Shown here one piece after another: positions 1 through 5,914 of a stretch of 19,064 bases of DNA. The DNA lies in the NCBI GenBank assembly GCA_027083665.1, contig JALWNV010000062.1, positions 1,015-20,078 on the forward strand. Direction: 5' to 3'. Every line of letters begins with the position of its first letter. Positions within the stretch are counted from its first letter, which is position 1. The stretch comes from Helicobacteraceae bacterium. GTDB lineage: Bacteria; Campylobacterota; Campylobacteria; Campylobacterales; Sulfurimonadaceae. Below the pieces are notes generated by a model. The model was not told the origin of the DNA and did not search any database. It was given only the letters and a program-made list of their open reading frames with translations. Position numbers and translations under genes: made by a program.

Positions 1-357
1 GCCTTCACCCTCCGGCGGCAGATGCCACGGGGTGACAGTGGTGTTCCAGGACTCGACAGCAACTTCTGACGGCGTCTCGCCGAAAGTGAATCCGCCTTTC
101 TCCGCGTCGGGATTGACATAATACGGCCCGCGTTTGCCGCTGTTTTCGAGGTAGGTAACCCCTCCGTCAATGACTTTTTTGCCGTTTTCATAGGTACGCG
201 ATACGGGATACGTCGTTTTTGCCGCGGCATCCGATTTTGCGGCAGTAGCTTCTGCAGGTGCCGCGGAAGCACTGCTCTCAGCGCAGCCGGCCGCGATGAT
301 CACCGCCGCTGCCGTTGCAGATGCGGACAGGATGAGTTTTTTATTGATGTTCAACAT
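1..357 (-). CDS. soxD: SoxD-type cytochrome c subunit of sulfane dehydrogenase (N-terminal part, cut by window edge)
   Basis: The 119 visible codons start at the ATG at 357 and run open to the left edge. The N-terminus is a lysine-bearing hydrophobic leader ending in AAGC (Cys at about 23), a plausible lipobox, so a lipid-anchored or secreted periplasmic protein is likely. Near the end, SWNTTV-PWHLPPEGEG resembles the AWDIDVxPDGxGLPxGxG entry segment that precedes the haem domain in SoxD/SorB-type cytochromes c. The CxxCH haem motif is not in the window, so the cytochrome assignment rests on this segment and on position directly after soxC, 3 nt downstream in the same operon. SoxD is known to accept electrons from SoxC during oxidation of SoxY-bound sulfane sulfur. 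A different cytochrome c partner of a SoxC/SorA-like enzyme is the alternative. Confidence 0.72.
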   Translation of the reverse strand, partial: MLNINKKLILSASATAAAVIIAAGCAESSASAAPAEATAAKSDAAAKTTYPVSRTYENGKKVIDGGVTYLENSGKRGPYYVNPDAEKGGFTFGETPSEVAVESWNTTVTPWHLPPEGEG

Positions 358-360
358 TGC

Positions 361-1719
361 TTAGCCTTCTCCTACAATTTTCATTACGCCGTTCTCGTCT
401 TTGAACTCGGAGCGGATCTGGACATTGTTCACCTTGCCGTCGGCAGTGACTTCCCATCCTGAGATGCCGTTTCTGTGATAGACGGACTCGACACCCATGA
501 CGGAGACCTCCTGGTCGATCGTCGGCTGGATGAATCCGGCGTCGTCGCGGGCGCGGCTTGCGAGCAGCAGCGGCTTGCCTTCGTACTTGTACATGTAGCT
601 GAAACGTGTCCATGATTTGGGAAGGACCAGTCCTTTGAGTTTGGCTTCGACCCAGTTCTTGCCGCCGTCGAAGCTGATATCGACGCCTTCGATCGTTCCC
701 ATACCGCTCCATGCGAGACCCTCGATCTCGACGAGATCGCCTTTTTTGAGATCGGTCCACGGAATTTCCGGGCACGGTGAAGTGATAATGGAGTTGACTT
801 CGTTTGCGTAGAAGTGCTGAATCGCTTTGCCGCTGGGTTTGAGTGCGGTGTATTTTGCCGTCTCTTCTTTGCAGTAGAAAGGTTCTGCGGCAAACTCGAG
901 ACGTCCGAGCCATTTGACACAGAGATTCCCTTCCCAGCCCGGGAGGAGCAGGCGGACAGGGTACCCCTGTTCCGGACGCAGCGCTTCACCGTTTTGACCC
1001 CATACGAGCATCGCGTCATCGAGTACCTTGTCGATCGGCACAGTACGTCCCATATGCGAGCTGTCGCTTCCTTCAGCCAGCATCCAGCGTGCATTCGGCT
1101 TGAGACCGAGATCTTTGAGGATGTCTTTGAGATAGACGCCGGTCCATTCGGCGTTACTCATCATCCCTTTGGCAAACTGGATGGAGTTGAATTGCGGTCC
1201 GCGCCACTCCGGTCCGCCGTTGGCCGGGCATTCGACAAAGTGGATACGGCTGACGCTCGGATAGCGCTTGAGCTGGTCGAGTGTGAGAATGAGCGGCTTC
1301 TCCACGAGTCCGTGGATCATCAGGCGCCATTCATTCGGGTTGATGTGGGCGACACCGCCGTGGCAGCGGCTGAAGAAAAGGCCGTTGGGCGTAATGATGC
1401 CGTGCAGGTCCTGAATCGGACACATGGCGATCGATGCCTGCCAGTTACCGGAAGAAAGCAGTTTTGCATTTCTGCGGGTGACGTTGTGCTCATATTTCGA
1501 CGGCAGACCGTAGCGGTTTTTGGTGACCGGATCGCCGAGCTGTTGCCCCCACGGATATGTTTTCATGATGTTCGGGTCTTCCGCGGCACCGGCTTCGGTA
1601 CCGGCGAGAAGACTCGTTCCCGCGATCGCCGTCGCCGAAAGTGCCGCGGTCTTCTTGAAGAAATTCCTTCTGTCGGCGGAGACGTTTTCAGCATCGTGTT
1701 GAGAATGTTCGTTTCTCAT
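361..1719 (-). CDS. soxC: SoxC, molybdenum subunit of sulfane dehydrogenase SoxCD
   Basis: This 452-aa protein belongs to the sulfite-oxidase family. A Tat signal (DRRNFFKK, twin arginine at 17-18, then a hydrophobic stretch to about 46) shows export of the folded Mo protein to the periplasm. IHFVECPANGGPEW (159-172) carries the Cys that ligates Mo (C164). GYPVRLLLPGWEG (252-264) is the conserved cofactor-domain segment, and about 305-435 is the C-terminal dimerisation domain. In the Sox pathway SoxCD oxidises the sulfane sulfur on SoxY, adding six electrons to thiosulfate oxidation. The start was placed at ATG 1719 because a strong GGGAGG lies just upstream and the Tat motif then falls near the N-terminus; the frame stays open to 1863, but that extension would bury the signal. 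soxD follows after 3 nt. Other SorA-like sulfite dehydrogenases are possible but less likely given the ECPANGGPEW context. Confidence 0.93.
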   Translation of the reverse strand: MRNEHSQHDAENVSADRRNFFKKTAALSATAIAGTSLLAGTEAGAAEDPNIMKTYPWGQQLGDPVTKNRYGLPSKYEHNVTRRNAKLLSSGNWQASIAMCPIQDLHGIITPNGLFFSRCHGGVAHINPNEWRLMIHGLVEKPLILTLDQLKRYPSVSRIHFVECPANGGPEWRGPQFNSIQFAKGMMSNAEWTGVYLKDILKDLGLKPNARWMLAEGSDSSHMGRTVPIDKVLDDAMLVWGQNGEALRPEQGYPVRLLLPGWEGNLCVKWLGRLEFAAEPFYCKEETAKYTALKPSGKAIQHFYANEVNSIITSPCPEIPWTDLKKGDLVEIEGLAWSGMGTIEGVDISFDGGKNWVEAKLKGLVLPKSWTRFSYMYKYEGKPLLLASRARDDAGFIQPTIDQEVSVMGVESVYHRNGISGWEVTADGKVNNVQIRSEFKDENGVMKIVGEG

Positions 1720-1791
1720 TCTTCCTCCCTTGTATTGAATGTTGTTGGTACTATCTACAATCTGTAAGATATTCATAGCAGTAAGACCAAA

Positions 1792-1841
1792 ACAGCACAT
1801 CAACCCCTGGCTCCGCGAAGAACCTGCGGCTAATGTGCTGT
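1792..1841 (-). promoter_or_regulatory. Stem-loop in the soxC 5' leader (candidate cis-acting RNA or attenuator)
   Basis: Read as minus-strand RNA, 1841-1828 pairs with 1805-1792 as a continuous 14-bp helix: nine Watson-Crick pairs (ACAGCACAU with AUGUGCUGU), then U-G, A-U, G-U, C-G and C-G. The 22-nt apical part can instead form CCGC/GCGG. The 3' arm runs into UUUU. It sits about 70 nt before the soxC start and about 40 nt after the predicted transcription start. It matches no riboswitch class I recognise. It could be an attenuator, an mRNA-stabilising hairpin or a regulator-binding site. Confidence 0.5.
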
Positions 1842-1886
1842 ATTTCAGGTGTGTGTCACCCAAATATCACGATCTTATCAAATGTA

Positions 1887-1892
1887 AGTATA
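1887..1892 (-). promoter_or_regulatory. Candidate -10 element for soxCD
   Basis: TATACT on the minus strand, preceded directly by TG, in AT-rich surroundings with no clear -35, as is common in Campylobacterota. Transcription would start near 1880 and give a leader of about 160 nt containing the 1792-1841 stem. Confidence 0.4.
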
Positions 1893-2064
1893 CAGTATCA
1901 ATCGTGTATAGATAGTGAAACCTGCCTGCCCGGTCCCCCTTTCCGTTACCAAAAGAAACAAAAGGTCCGGGCGGGGTTGCGGGGGAGCCTGATAGATAAG
2001 AATATTGTAATGAATTTATAAGTAAGCAATATATTTTATGTCTTTGGCCTGACGATACCCGAAA

Positions 2065-2355
2065 TTAAACTACCGCTTCCGTCTGCGGTTTCGGAACGAT
2101 CCCGAGTACGACATAGGTATCAGCCGCTTCGTCATAGTAAAAGGGAATGATCAGTCCGCGATGTTCAACATCCTTGACGGCCGCGTCGTCGAAAAAGAGT
2201 GAAGGTTTGTATTTTTTGGCCTTGGTGGGAATATTGAGCAGCACGGTATCAAGGTAGAGTTTGAAGCTTTTGGCTGCCGCGGGGTCCGTTTCCGCCGCCG
2301 GGGTGAGCAGCGTTTCGAGCTGGTGCTCGAAAAGCGGGGTGGCGACGATAGTCAT
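2065..2355 (-). CDS. ParE/RelE-family toxin-like protein
   Basis: This 96-aa protein has the layout of the ParE/RelE toxin fold. An N-terminal helical part (FEHQLETLL, then AAAKSFKLYLDTVLLNIP at 27-43) is followed by KPSLFFDDAAVKDVEHRGLIIPFYYDE (50-76) and a closing strand TYVVLGIV. The pattern FDD-x-VKDV-x-x-x-G-x-x-IPF is what I associate with ParE-type toxins in Campylobacterota, whose known members poison gyrase or cleave ribosome-bound mRNA; the activity here is inferred. It is the last gene of the moaC operon. Its ATG overlaps the stop of the 55-aa gene (ATGA) and it has a good AAGGAG site at 2362-2367, so it should be translated well. No recognisable ParD/RelB antitoxin precedes it; the 55-aa gene occupies that position. 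Confidence 0.65.
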   Translation of the reverse strand: MTIVATPLFEHQLETLLTPAAETDPAAAKSFKLYLDTVLLNIPTKAKKYKPSLFFDDAAVKDVEHRGLIIPFYYDEAADTYVVLGIVPKPQTEAVV

Positions 2356-2519
2356 TTTCGGCTCCTTTTCTCTATCCGGCGGTCGATGCGCTGCATGCTT
2401 TCATGGTAGGGGCTGCAGCTTGCCGGCTCTTCGAGGTAGCGGCGCAGCGCTTCGCGCAGTTCGTTTTTGATCCCTTCGGTCGATTCGGTTTTTTTCGGAA
2501 TACTTTGCGGCGAGGCCAT
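2352..2519 (-). CDS. 55-aa basic helical protein; possible antitoxin partner
   Basis: I do not recognise this 55-aa protein. It is Ser/Pro-rich at the N-terminus, then has a predicted amphipathic helix (GIKNELREALRRYLEE, 16-31) and a strongly basic tail (RIDRRIEKRSRK). The start ATG overlaps the stop of the upstream 340-aa gene by one base (TAATG) and its stop overlaps the start of the ParE-like gene by four bases, so all three are probably translationally coupled. Position and size fit a type II antitoxin, but no ribbon-helix-helix, AbrB or Phd motif is visible and the product is basic where antitoxins are often acidic. It may instead belong with the upstream helical protein. The frame is open upstream to 2588, but that part overlaps the preceding gene and lacks a better ribosome-binding site. 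Confidence 0.6.
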   Translation of the reverse strand: MASPQSIPKKTESTEGIKNELREALRRYLEEPASCSPYHESMQRIDRRIEKRSRK

Positions 2520-3541
2520 TATTTTTTCTCGATCTTCTCTTTGGCGTTTTGCAAGGCGTCGCCGAGAGCGGACTTGGCCGACATCCATGCGGAAACACCC
2601 ATCCGTTTCGCTTCCGAAGCGGTTTTGGAGTTGAGCATCTGCGAGCGTTGCAGAACCTGGCTGAGCTGGATTTTCATCAGATCGACGGCATCTTTGGAGA
2701 CCTCGACGAGCTCGCCCATATCGTAGCGGATCTCTTTGAGCAGTTTTTCCAGCAGATCCCGGCTCTCGTCGTCGCAGCGCAGGGCTTCTTCGAGGACGAT
2801 TTGGGTGAAGAGGTGGTCGGTTCGCAGCAGCTCGGTCTGCATCGATTCGGTCAAGCGCAGCTCTTCGGGCATGAAAAGCAGCTGTTTTTTCAGGCGCCGG
2901 ATCGATTTGACCAGTCCGCTGCGTATCCCGCGGAGCGTCCCGCGCAAGATCGCCTCGGCCTGGTTGGGGGCCGCTTCGCCGACGCCGACGGCGCTGTGGA
3001 GGATGCTGCCGAGCACCCGCCGGATCCGGCCGGTCTCCAGCGGACCTTCACTGAGGGTTTCATAGGTGATCTCTTTGCTGATCTCCTCGATCGTCTCTTC
3101 GATCTCCAGCGTTTTTTCGAGGGTGGTAATGATAGCGGTTTCGACCATCTCTTCGAGCATGTCGAACAGGTCGATGGACTGGAGCTTGACCTGGTGCAGT
3201 CTGGCGACAGCCTCTTCGGTCGTTTCTCCGAAGGCCGATTCGAGTGCGTTGAAGACGGCGTGTTTCTCTTCCTGCAGCTGTTCGGTTTTGCGTTCGACTT
3301 GCCGGTCGATACGCTCTTTTTGTACCAGAAGCTCTTCGAGCGCGTCGTGCAAAGAGGCGGTCTCGGTATCGAGCACGATCTTGGCGATAAGCTGTATTTC
3401 CGGCTGGGAGAGTTCGGCGGCGCCGAGTCCGTGTTCTTCTTCGAGGTAGGCCAGCAGGGCGTCGATACGTTCGCTGTAGTTGCCGCCTTCAAGATGTTTG
3501 TAGTAGTTTCGCAGATCGCGCTGCAGCTGTTCGAGGTCCAT
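2519..3541 (-). CDS. 340-aa all-helical cytoplasmic protein of unknown function
   Basis: No family was recognised with confidence. The protein is rich in Glu, Leu, Lys and Arg with no signal peptide or clear membrane segment. Residues 64-100 and 125-160 look like long coiled-coil helices. Residues 171-220 form a different, Gly- and Arg-rich stretch (GRIRRVLGSILHSAVGVG, then RGTLRGIRSGLVKSIRRLKK), which looks amphipathic and could touch a membrane or nucleic acid. The end (300-340) is a Lys-rich helix. The start at 3541 has an AGGAG site that overlaps the stop of the DUF493 gene, giving a 8-nt gap. It is followed without a gap by the 55-aa and ParE-like genes. Coding is supported by its operon position and by consistent composition along the whole frame; an equally long frame on the other strand is its shadow. 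Confidence 0.8.
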   Translation of the reverse strand: MDLEQLQRDLRNYYKHLEGGNYSERIDALLAYLEEEHGLGAAELSQPEIQLIAKIVLDTETASLHDALEELLVQKERIDRQVERKTEQLQEEKHAVFNALESAFGETTEEAVARLHQVKLQSIDLFDMLEEMVETAIITTLEKTLEIEETIEEISKEITYETLSEGPLETGRIRRVLGSILHSAVGVGEAAPNQAEAILRGTLRGIRSGLVKSIRRLKKQLLFMPEELRLTESMQTELLRTDHLFTQIVLEEALRCDDESRDLLEKLLKEIRYDMGELVEVSKDAVDLMKIQLSQVLQRSQMLNSKTASEAKRMGVSAWMSAKSALGDALQNAKEKIEKK

Positions 3542-3549
3542 GTTCGCTC

Positions 3550-3852
3550 CTAAAGTACCATTTTCGTGTGAGGATGCGCTTTGAGCGCTTCGTAAATAAA
3601 CTGCCGGTCTTCTTCGTTGTGCACGAGCATGTCGAGATTGAGGCTGATATATTTTCCGCTGCGACTGGTATTGGAGTGTGTCAGGGTGTGCTCGCGTTCT
3701 TTAATGACGTCACGGATGGCTTCCTCGAGTTTTTCACGCTCTTCACCGACAACTTTGTAGCACCAGCTGCACGGATATGCGAGTTCGAGCTTTTCGCCTG
3801 CGGTCGCTTCCTCGACGCTTTTGAACGATTTATCGGTTTCGTGTGTACTCAC
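3550..3852 (-). CDS. DUF493 family protein (HP0495/YbeD-like)
   Basis: From the GTG start at 3852 the product is about 100 aa. The core [14 protein letters not shown], then [47 protein letters not shown] and a final KMVL follow the DUF493 ferredoxin-like fold, known from H. pylori HP0495 and E. coli YbeD. The molecular role is unsettled; a small regulatory or ligand-binding role is the usual suggestion. The gene overlaps the end of moaC by 23 nt. The GTG start was preferred over ATG 3888 because a perfect AGGAGG lies 8 nt upstream of it, whereas the ATG has only a weak site and would add 12 low-complexity residues. Confidence 0.85.
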   Translation of the reverse strand: MSTHETDKSFKSVEEATAGEKLELAYPCSWCYKVVGEEREKLEEAIRDVIKEREHTLTHSNTSRSGKYISLNLDMLVHNEEDRQFIYEALKAHPHTKMVL

Positions 3853-4306
3853 CGCTTTTTCCTCCTGTTTTGGATTCGAGTCTGACATCGGAGATCACCA
3901 TTGCTTTGTCGATGGCTTTGACCATATCGTAAATCGTGAGCAGACCGATGCTCACGCCGGTCAGCGCTTCCATTTCGACGCCGGTCTGTCCGGTCAGTTT
4001 GGCGGTAACGGTCAGTTTGAAACCGGGCAGTCCGGGCAGCTCCTCGACATCGCAGTTGATACCGCTGAGATTAAGCGGATGGCACATCGGGATGAGGCTG
4101 CTGGTCTGCTTGGCGCCCATGATTGCCGCGATCACCGCGGTCTGCAGGACGGGACCTTTTTTCGTTTTCTCTTCGACAACGGCTTGAAAAGCGTCGACGC
4201 TCATCTGTATCGTTCCGCTTGCTGCCGCCACCCTGGTGGTCAGGGCTTTTTCGGATACGTCGACCATCTTCGGCCGGTCTTTTTCGTCGAGGTGGGTCAG
4301 ATTCAT
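3830..4306 (-). CDS. moaC: Cyclic pyranopterin monophosphate synthase MoaC
   Basis: This 158-aa protein is a full-length MoaC, which converts the MoaA product to cyclic pyranopterin monophosphate in the first stage of molybdenum-cofactor synthesis. Visible signatures are MVDVSEK (14-20), LIPMCHPL (71-78), [24 protein letters not shown] (108-131) with the expected catalytic Asp127 and Lys130, and the C-terminal KTGGKSG (146-152). It is the first gene of a minus-strand operon, with an extended -10 at 4358-4366 and a leader hairpin at 4323-4341. The ribosome-binding site is weak (AAGAAG). The cofactor would serve enzymes such as the neighbouring SoxC; moaA, moaE and other moa genes are not in the window. 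Confidence 0.96.
   Translation of the reverse strand: MNLTHLDEKDRPKMVDVSEKALTTRVAAASGTIQMSVDAFQAVVEEKTKKGPVLQTAVIAAIMGAKQTSSLIPMCHPLNLSGINCDVEELPGLPGFKLTVTAKLTGQTGVEMEALTGVSIGLLTIYDMVKAIDKAMVISDVRLESKTGGKSGEYTRNR
3861..3866 (-). promoter_or_regulatory. Shine-Dalgarno site inside moaC that sets the DUF493 start
   Basis: AGGAGG on the minus strand lies 8 nt before GTG 3852 and within the last codons of moaC. It is the strongest ribosome-binding site in this operon and favours the GTG over the in-frame ATG at 3888. Confidence 0.7.
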
Positions 4307-4322
4307 TTTCGCTTCTTTTATG

Positions 4323-4341
4323 TCGCAAAACGGTATTGCGA
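4323..4341 (-). promoter_or_regulatory. Hairpin in the moaC 5' leader
   Basis: TCGCAA (4323-4328) and TTGCGA (4336-4341) form a perfect 6-bp stem with a 7-nt loop, between the predicted transcription start (about 4351) and the ATG at 4306. It is far too small for the Moco riboswitch. It may stabilise the mRNA or modulate initiation. Confidence 0.4.
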
Positions 4342-4357
4342 ATTAATTGTCGGAGTA

Positions 4358-4366
4358 ATTATACCA
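4358..4366 (-). promoter_or_regulatory. Extended -10 promoter of the moaC operon
   Basis: TGGTATAAT on the minus strand is a perfect TGnTATAAT element about 52 nt upstream of the moaC ATG. No good -35 is seen at the usual spacing. Confidence 0.6.
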
Positions 4367-4402
4367 GACGATTTTCTATTGCCGGATTGTCACAGAATTG
4401 TC

Positions 4403-4432
4403 TTGCATTGTTAAGTATAGATGCTATATGAT
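4403..4432 (+). promoter_or_regulatory. Candidate promoter of the NIT-like gene
   Basis: TTGCAT (4403-4408) and TATGAT (4427-4432) are separated by 18 nt, giving transcription from near 4439 and a short leader to the ATG at 4468. TATATG at 4425 is an overlapping alternative. Confidence 0.35.
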
Positions 4433-4467
4433 TAAGAACTTAAAGAAGCGGAAGAAAAGGGGATCGG

Positions 4468-5310
4468 ATGATACGGATAATCATGACAGCGGTGTTGCTC
4501 CTGACGGTCAATGCGGCGGCATTTTCGCTGTTTGACGGTGAAAAAGATACGGACAGGCAGTATGTCGGGCTGGTTCGCGATATCAAGGATGTCGTTATCA
4601 CGACGCAAAAGACGCGCGGACTGACCAATAATTATATGAACGGAAACGTGGTGGCGCAGCTGTTGGTCTACGGACAGCGCAGCCGGATGAAAGAGGAATT
4701 CAAAAATATCAATGCGCTGCTGGCGCGGATAGAGGAGTCGGGGGCCGCTCCCTACGCCAAACAGATCGACGCGTTGCGTGAGGAGACGCTGAAGCTGAAT
4801 AAAAAAGCGTTTCGCAAGGATGCGGCGAAGGTGTTTGAGGCCTATACCGTCATTATCGAAAAATGGATGCAACTGAGCCGGCACCTGATCGACAAACGCT
4901 TTCGGAAACGCGGCGGATCGTTGTACGCCGCCCTGGTCTTTCAGAACGATACCCTCCTGCCGCTGACGGAAAATATCGGAAAGATGCGGGGGATGGGTTC
5001 GGGAATCGTCGCCCGCGGCAGTTGCAAAAAAGAGGAAGTGCCGAAGATGGAAGCCTTCGCCGATGCGGTCGGACGCTATCGCGACAATATGGTCATCTAT
5101 CTTAAAACGCATCCGCTCGTGTCGCAAGAGCAGTTGCACAGGATCAATGAGAAGATTGCCGCCTATACGAAGCTGACGCGCGAAAAAGTGATCGGTAAAA
5201 AGGGCATCAAGCTCGATCCGAACCGATATTTCGATCAGGGGACGGCGTGTATCGGCGAGGTGCAGAAAGTGTACGATGCCGTCTCGAAAGAGATCGACAA
5301 GGCGCTTTAG
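4468..5310 (+). CDS. Secreted NIT (nitrate/nitrite-sensing)-like helical protein
   Basis: This 280-aa protein starts with a signal peptide (MIRIIMTAVLLLTVNAAAFS) and is then almost entirely helical, with no further membrane segment. The segment DVVITTQKTRGLTNNYMNGN (41-60) resembles the QxERG-type first helix of NIT domains, and LLPLTENIGKMRGMGSGIVARG (163-184) resembles the paired second helix, so a NIT-type four-helix bundle is likely. In known proteins NIT domains sit outside the membrane in receptors and sense nitrate or nitrite. Here no transmembrane anchor or signalling domain follows, so it would be a free periplasmic or secreted protein. C186 and C261 could form a disulfide. It is a single gene, divergent from moaC and overlapping mobA tail to tail by 4 nt. 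Family assignment is moderate; ligand and role are unknown. Confidence 0.6.
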   Translation: MIRIIMTAVLLLTVNAAAFSLFDGEKDTDRQYVGLVRDIKDVVITTQKTRGLTNNYMNGNVVAQLLVYGQRSRMKEEFKNINALLARIEESGAAPYAKQIDALREETLKLNKKAFRKDAAKVFEAYTVIIEKWMQLSRHLIDKRFRKRGGSLYAALVFQNDTLLPLTENIGKMRGMGSGIVARGSCKKEEVPKMEAFADAVGRYRDNMVIYLKTHPLVSQEQLHRINEKIAAYTKLTREKVIGKKGIKLDPNRYFDQGTACIGEVQKVYDAVSKEIDKAL

Positions 5311-5897
5311 ACGTGTTCTTTCATCCGTGCAAGGCGCGAACGGGCCGTTTGATACTCGTGCGGATAATTGAGGTTGTCAAAGGGTGCGGCATTGTCGAAG
5401 CGGACGAAGCGGCTTCGACAATGCCGCAGCAGCCCGCCGAGCCGATGGTTCTGCTCCCGCAGCATCGTTTCGAAATGCGGCAGCAGTGAGCGATGGTAAA
5501 TCCCGCACAGCGGATGGATGCCGTCGGTGCTTTGCGCTATGACGGCATCGAGGCCGGCCTCATCGGCTTGCAGCAGTTGTTGTATCACGGTCCTGTCCAC
5601 GAAAGGCGTATCGACACTGAGGATAAAGATGCGCTCGGTATTAAGAGCTCTGAATACCGAAACGAAGCCGACGGTCGGGGCGGCGGTTTCCGTGTCGATA
5701 TCGGGGATGACGGGCGCCGTGAACGGGAGCCTGCCGGGGTGTTTTAGGCTGATATGGACCGATTCGAAAAGCGGCAGAAGCCGTTCGTACTGATACCGCA
5801 CCATCGAAGCGCTGCCGGCAAAAGGCAGCAGCGCTTTGTCGCTTCCCATCCGCGAACTTTTACCTCCGGCGAAGATGACGCAGGGAAGCGGAAACAT
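5307..5897 (-). CDS. mobA: Molybdenum cofactor guanylyltransferase MobA
   Basis: This 196-aa protein has the nucleotidyltransferase signature FAGGKSSRMGSDKALLPF (9-26) and a metal-binding SVDTPFVD (94-101). MobA transfers GMP from GTP to Mo-molybdopterin, making the dinucleotide cofactor used by DMSO-reductase-family enzymes such as periplasmic nitrate reductase, polysulfide reductase and formate dehydrogenase. SoxC-type enzymes use the cofactor without the nucleotide, so this gene points to other molybdoenzymes elsewhere in the genome. It lies 17 nt downstream of leuC and is probably co-transcribed with it. Its stop overlaps the end of the convergent NIT-like gene. The usual GPLxG segment is replaced by APTVGF, a mild deviation. 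Confidence 0.88.
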   Translation of the reverse strand: MFPLPCVIFAGGKSSRMGSDKALLPFAGSASMVRYQYERLLPLFESVHISLKHPGRLPFTAPVIPDIDTETAAPTVGFVSVFRALNTERIFILSVDTPFVDRTVIQQLLQADEAGLDAVIAQSTDGIHPLCGIYHRSLLPHFETMLREQNHRLGGLLRHCRSRFVRFDNAAPFDNLNYPHEYQTARSRLARMKEHV

Positions 5898-5914
5898 AAA
5901 AACTTTCTATTCCG

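Larger units (their letters stand above)
1720..2064. other. Intergenic region upstream of soxC and downstream of the parE-like gene
   Basis: These 345 nt hold no convincing gene. Going leftward (minus strand) they contain the end of the moaC operon, an imperfect dyad at 1928-1972 (GCCCGG and CCGGGC arms, with CCTTT/AAAGG inside), a candidate soxC -10 at 1887-1892, a small GGGTG/CACCT hairpin near 1847-1861, the long stem at 1792-1841 and the soxC ribosome-binding site near 1721-1728. The 1980-2050 part is AT-rich. No T-tract terminator was seen after the parE-like gene. Confidence 0.6.

Noticed and set aside
814..1767. Open frame of 317 codons on the plus strand across soxC
   Set aside because: It is antisense to soxC, whose Tat signal and Mo-binding motifs are clear, and it encodes no recognisable protein.
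1792..1841. Moco riboswitch upstream of soxC
   Set aside because: The element is only 50 nt and lacks the multi-stem layout of the Moco RNA motif.
1720..1863. 48-codon in-frame extension of soxC upstream of ATG 1719
   Set aside because: It would bury the Tat signal and run through the leader stem; the strong GGGAGG site is at 1719.
2549..3553. Open frame of 334 codons on the plus strand
   Set aside because: Shadow of the 340-aa helical gene; Phe/Gly-rich composition and no ribosome-binding site.
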